This document shows, in pieces, positions 4,715 to 5,367 of a stretch of DNA of 5,367 bases (positions are counted from its first letter, which is position 1; each line of letters begins with the position of its first letter). The stretch covers positions 1-5,367 of the forward strand of contig PATE01000091.1 in assembly GCA_002712305.1 (NCBI GenBank). Reading direction: 5' to 3'. The position numbers and the translations under genes are program-made. The notes beneath the pieces are model-generated. The model ran no database searches. It was given only the letters and a program-made list of their open reading frames with translations, and had not been told where the DNA came from. Source of the DNA: Gemmatimonadota bacterium (GTDB taxonomy: Bacteria; Latescibacterota; UBA2968; UBA8231).

Positions 4715-5367
4715 ATGCGCTCATCCCAACGTCTGTTGTGCACGGCGGCCCTTGTCGTGGCCGCTGTAACCACATCATGGGCAGTAGAGTCCGGCCCAAT
4801 CAGGTCGGTGGACAACATCCCTCCTGCCCCTGTGACAGAGCTACGGGCCTTGAGTACGGGCGACGAAGTGTTGGTGACCTGGACGCAGTCGGTTGATGAC
4901 GCGATCTCCTTTACCCCCTTCGGCGACGCCATCGTGCCCCGCGGGGGTGTGAACGGATATCGTGTCTATCGCACGGTTCAAGGAGAGTCCGCGGAGCTCA
5001 TCGGCATCGTGTCTCCTGGATCCTTCGATTACATCGACGACGCCGCGACTGCAGGTATCACCTACATCTACTCCGTCAAGCCCTTCGACGCCGACAACGA
5101 GACAGACCCGGCCATCGAGCCTGGCTCCGCTGATGATCTCGCGCGAATCATCTCACTGGGTGGTCAGCCGCCGGATGTCGTTGTTGTAACTCGCGTCCAG
5201 AGCCAGATGACCTTCGACGCAGTCATCGATGTCGAGGATGAGGCGGCAGTCGAAGTCTTCGTAACCGACTTCATCACCTTGCTGGCGAATCTTCTCGGCA
5301 TCGATCCCGCGCGGATCAGCGTGACCTCCGTGACTGCAGGCAGTATCGTCGTCGACTTCGAGATCCT
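4715..5367 (+). CDS. secreted FN3-like / SEA-like protein, paralogue of the upstream gene (3' end outside window)
   Basis: This open frame has 217 complete codons and no stop before the window edge, so the C-terminus is unseen. The start ATG has GGAG (4701-4704) 10 nt upstream. The N-terminus is a signal peptide (MRSSQR, core LLCTAALVVAAVTT, cleavage probably after SWA at 23). An FN3-like domain follows (about 35-149), with GYRVYR and a TYIYSVKPFDADNETDP strand that parallels the upstream protein's YVVTAVDAAGNES. The ISLG end of both domains matches too. The alpha/beta SEA-like domain then starts at about 155 (VVVVTRVQSQMTF...LLGIDPARISVTSVTAGSIVVDF), with G209-S210-I-V-V. The two ASH domains of the upstream protein are absent. 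It has its own promoter after a terminator, so it is not in the same operon. By analogy its missing end may carry dockerin-like repeats, which is inference. Function unknown; export and paralogy are well supported. Confidence 0.9.
   Translation, partial: MRSSQRLLCTAALVVAAVTTSWAVESGPIRSVDNIPPAPVTELRALSTGDEVLVTWTQSVDDAISFTPFGDAIVPRGGVNGYRVYRTVQGESAELIGIVSPGSFDYIDDAATAGITYIYSVKPFDADNETDPAIEPGSADDLARIISLGGQPPDVVVVTRVQSQMTFDAVIDVEDEAAVEVFVTDFITLLANLLGIDPARISVTSVTAGSIVVDFEI

Noticed and set aside
4739-4744. Lipobox at the cysteine of the second signal peptide (RLLC)
   Set aside because: The cysteine is at residue 9, before the hydrophobic core, and the preceding residues do not fit [LVI][ASTVI][GAS]C. 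The SPase I-type site after SWA is a better fit.
1-5367. CRISPR array, insertion sequence, prophage or defence system
   Set aside because: No regularly spaced repeats, transposase motifs, terminal inverted repeats, target-site duplications or nuclease/helicase genes other than dnaG were seen.

Overview
The window looks like ordinary chromosome from a moderately GC-rich, free-living bacterium, with a housekeeping block on the left and a pair of secreted, multidomain proteins on the right. A FCB-type or Latescibacterota-like lineage is my best guess. It rests on the C-terminal 'V-x-[IV]-D-D-F-F-A-F-A' dockerin-like repeats and the FN3/ASH-domain secreted proteins. This is an impression, not a phylogenetic result.

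Left block (1-2013, minus strand): a CAU-anticodon tRNA (most likely the lysidine-modified tRNA-Ile2) lies 81 bp downstream of a complete dnaG primase gene. No rpsU, yqeY or rpoD, the usual dnaG partners, is visible. Positions 2014-2430, upstream of dnaG, hold no convincing gene.

Centre (about 2430-2734, plus strand): a good sigma70-type promoter (TTGCCC-N17-TATACT) precedes a leader of about 250 nt. The leader has several perfect or near-perfect hairpins, including one that can fold as an H-type pseudoknot or as two mutually exclusive hairpins. It ends in an AGGAGG ribosome binding site placed for an ATG at 2735.

Right block (2735-5367, plus strand): a 569-residue secreted protein (signal peptide, FN3-like, two ASH/Hydin-like Ig domains, a SEA-like domain with a G-S-V-I-V motif, two dockerin-like repeats) is closed by a very strong intrinsic terminator. 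After a Crp-like palindrome and a separate promoter comes a second secreted protein that runs off the window. It is a paralogue: signal peptide, FN3-like domain, and directly the same SEA-like domain, without the two ASH domains. The right block is therefore a tandem, independently transcribed array of extracellular or surface proteins. The main candidates for something undescribed are the SEA-like domain shared by these proteins and the structured leader of the first gene.
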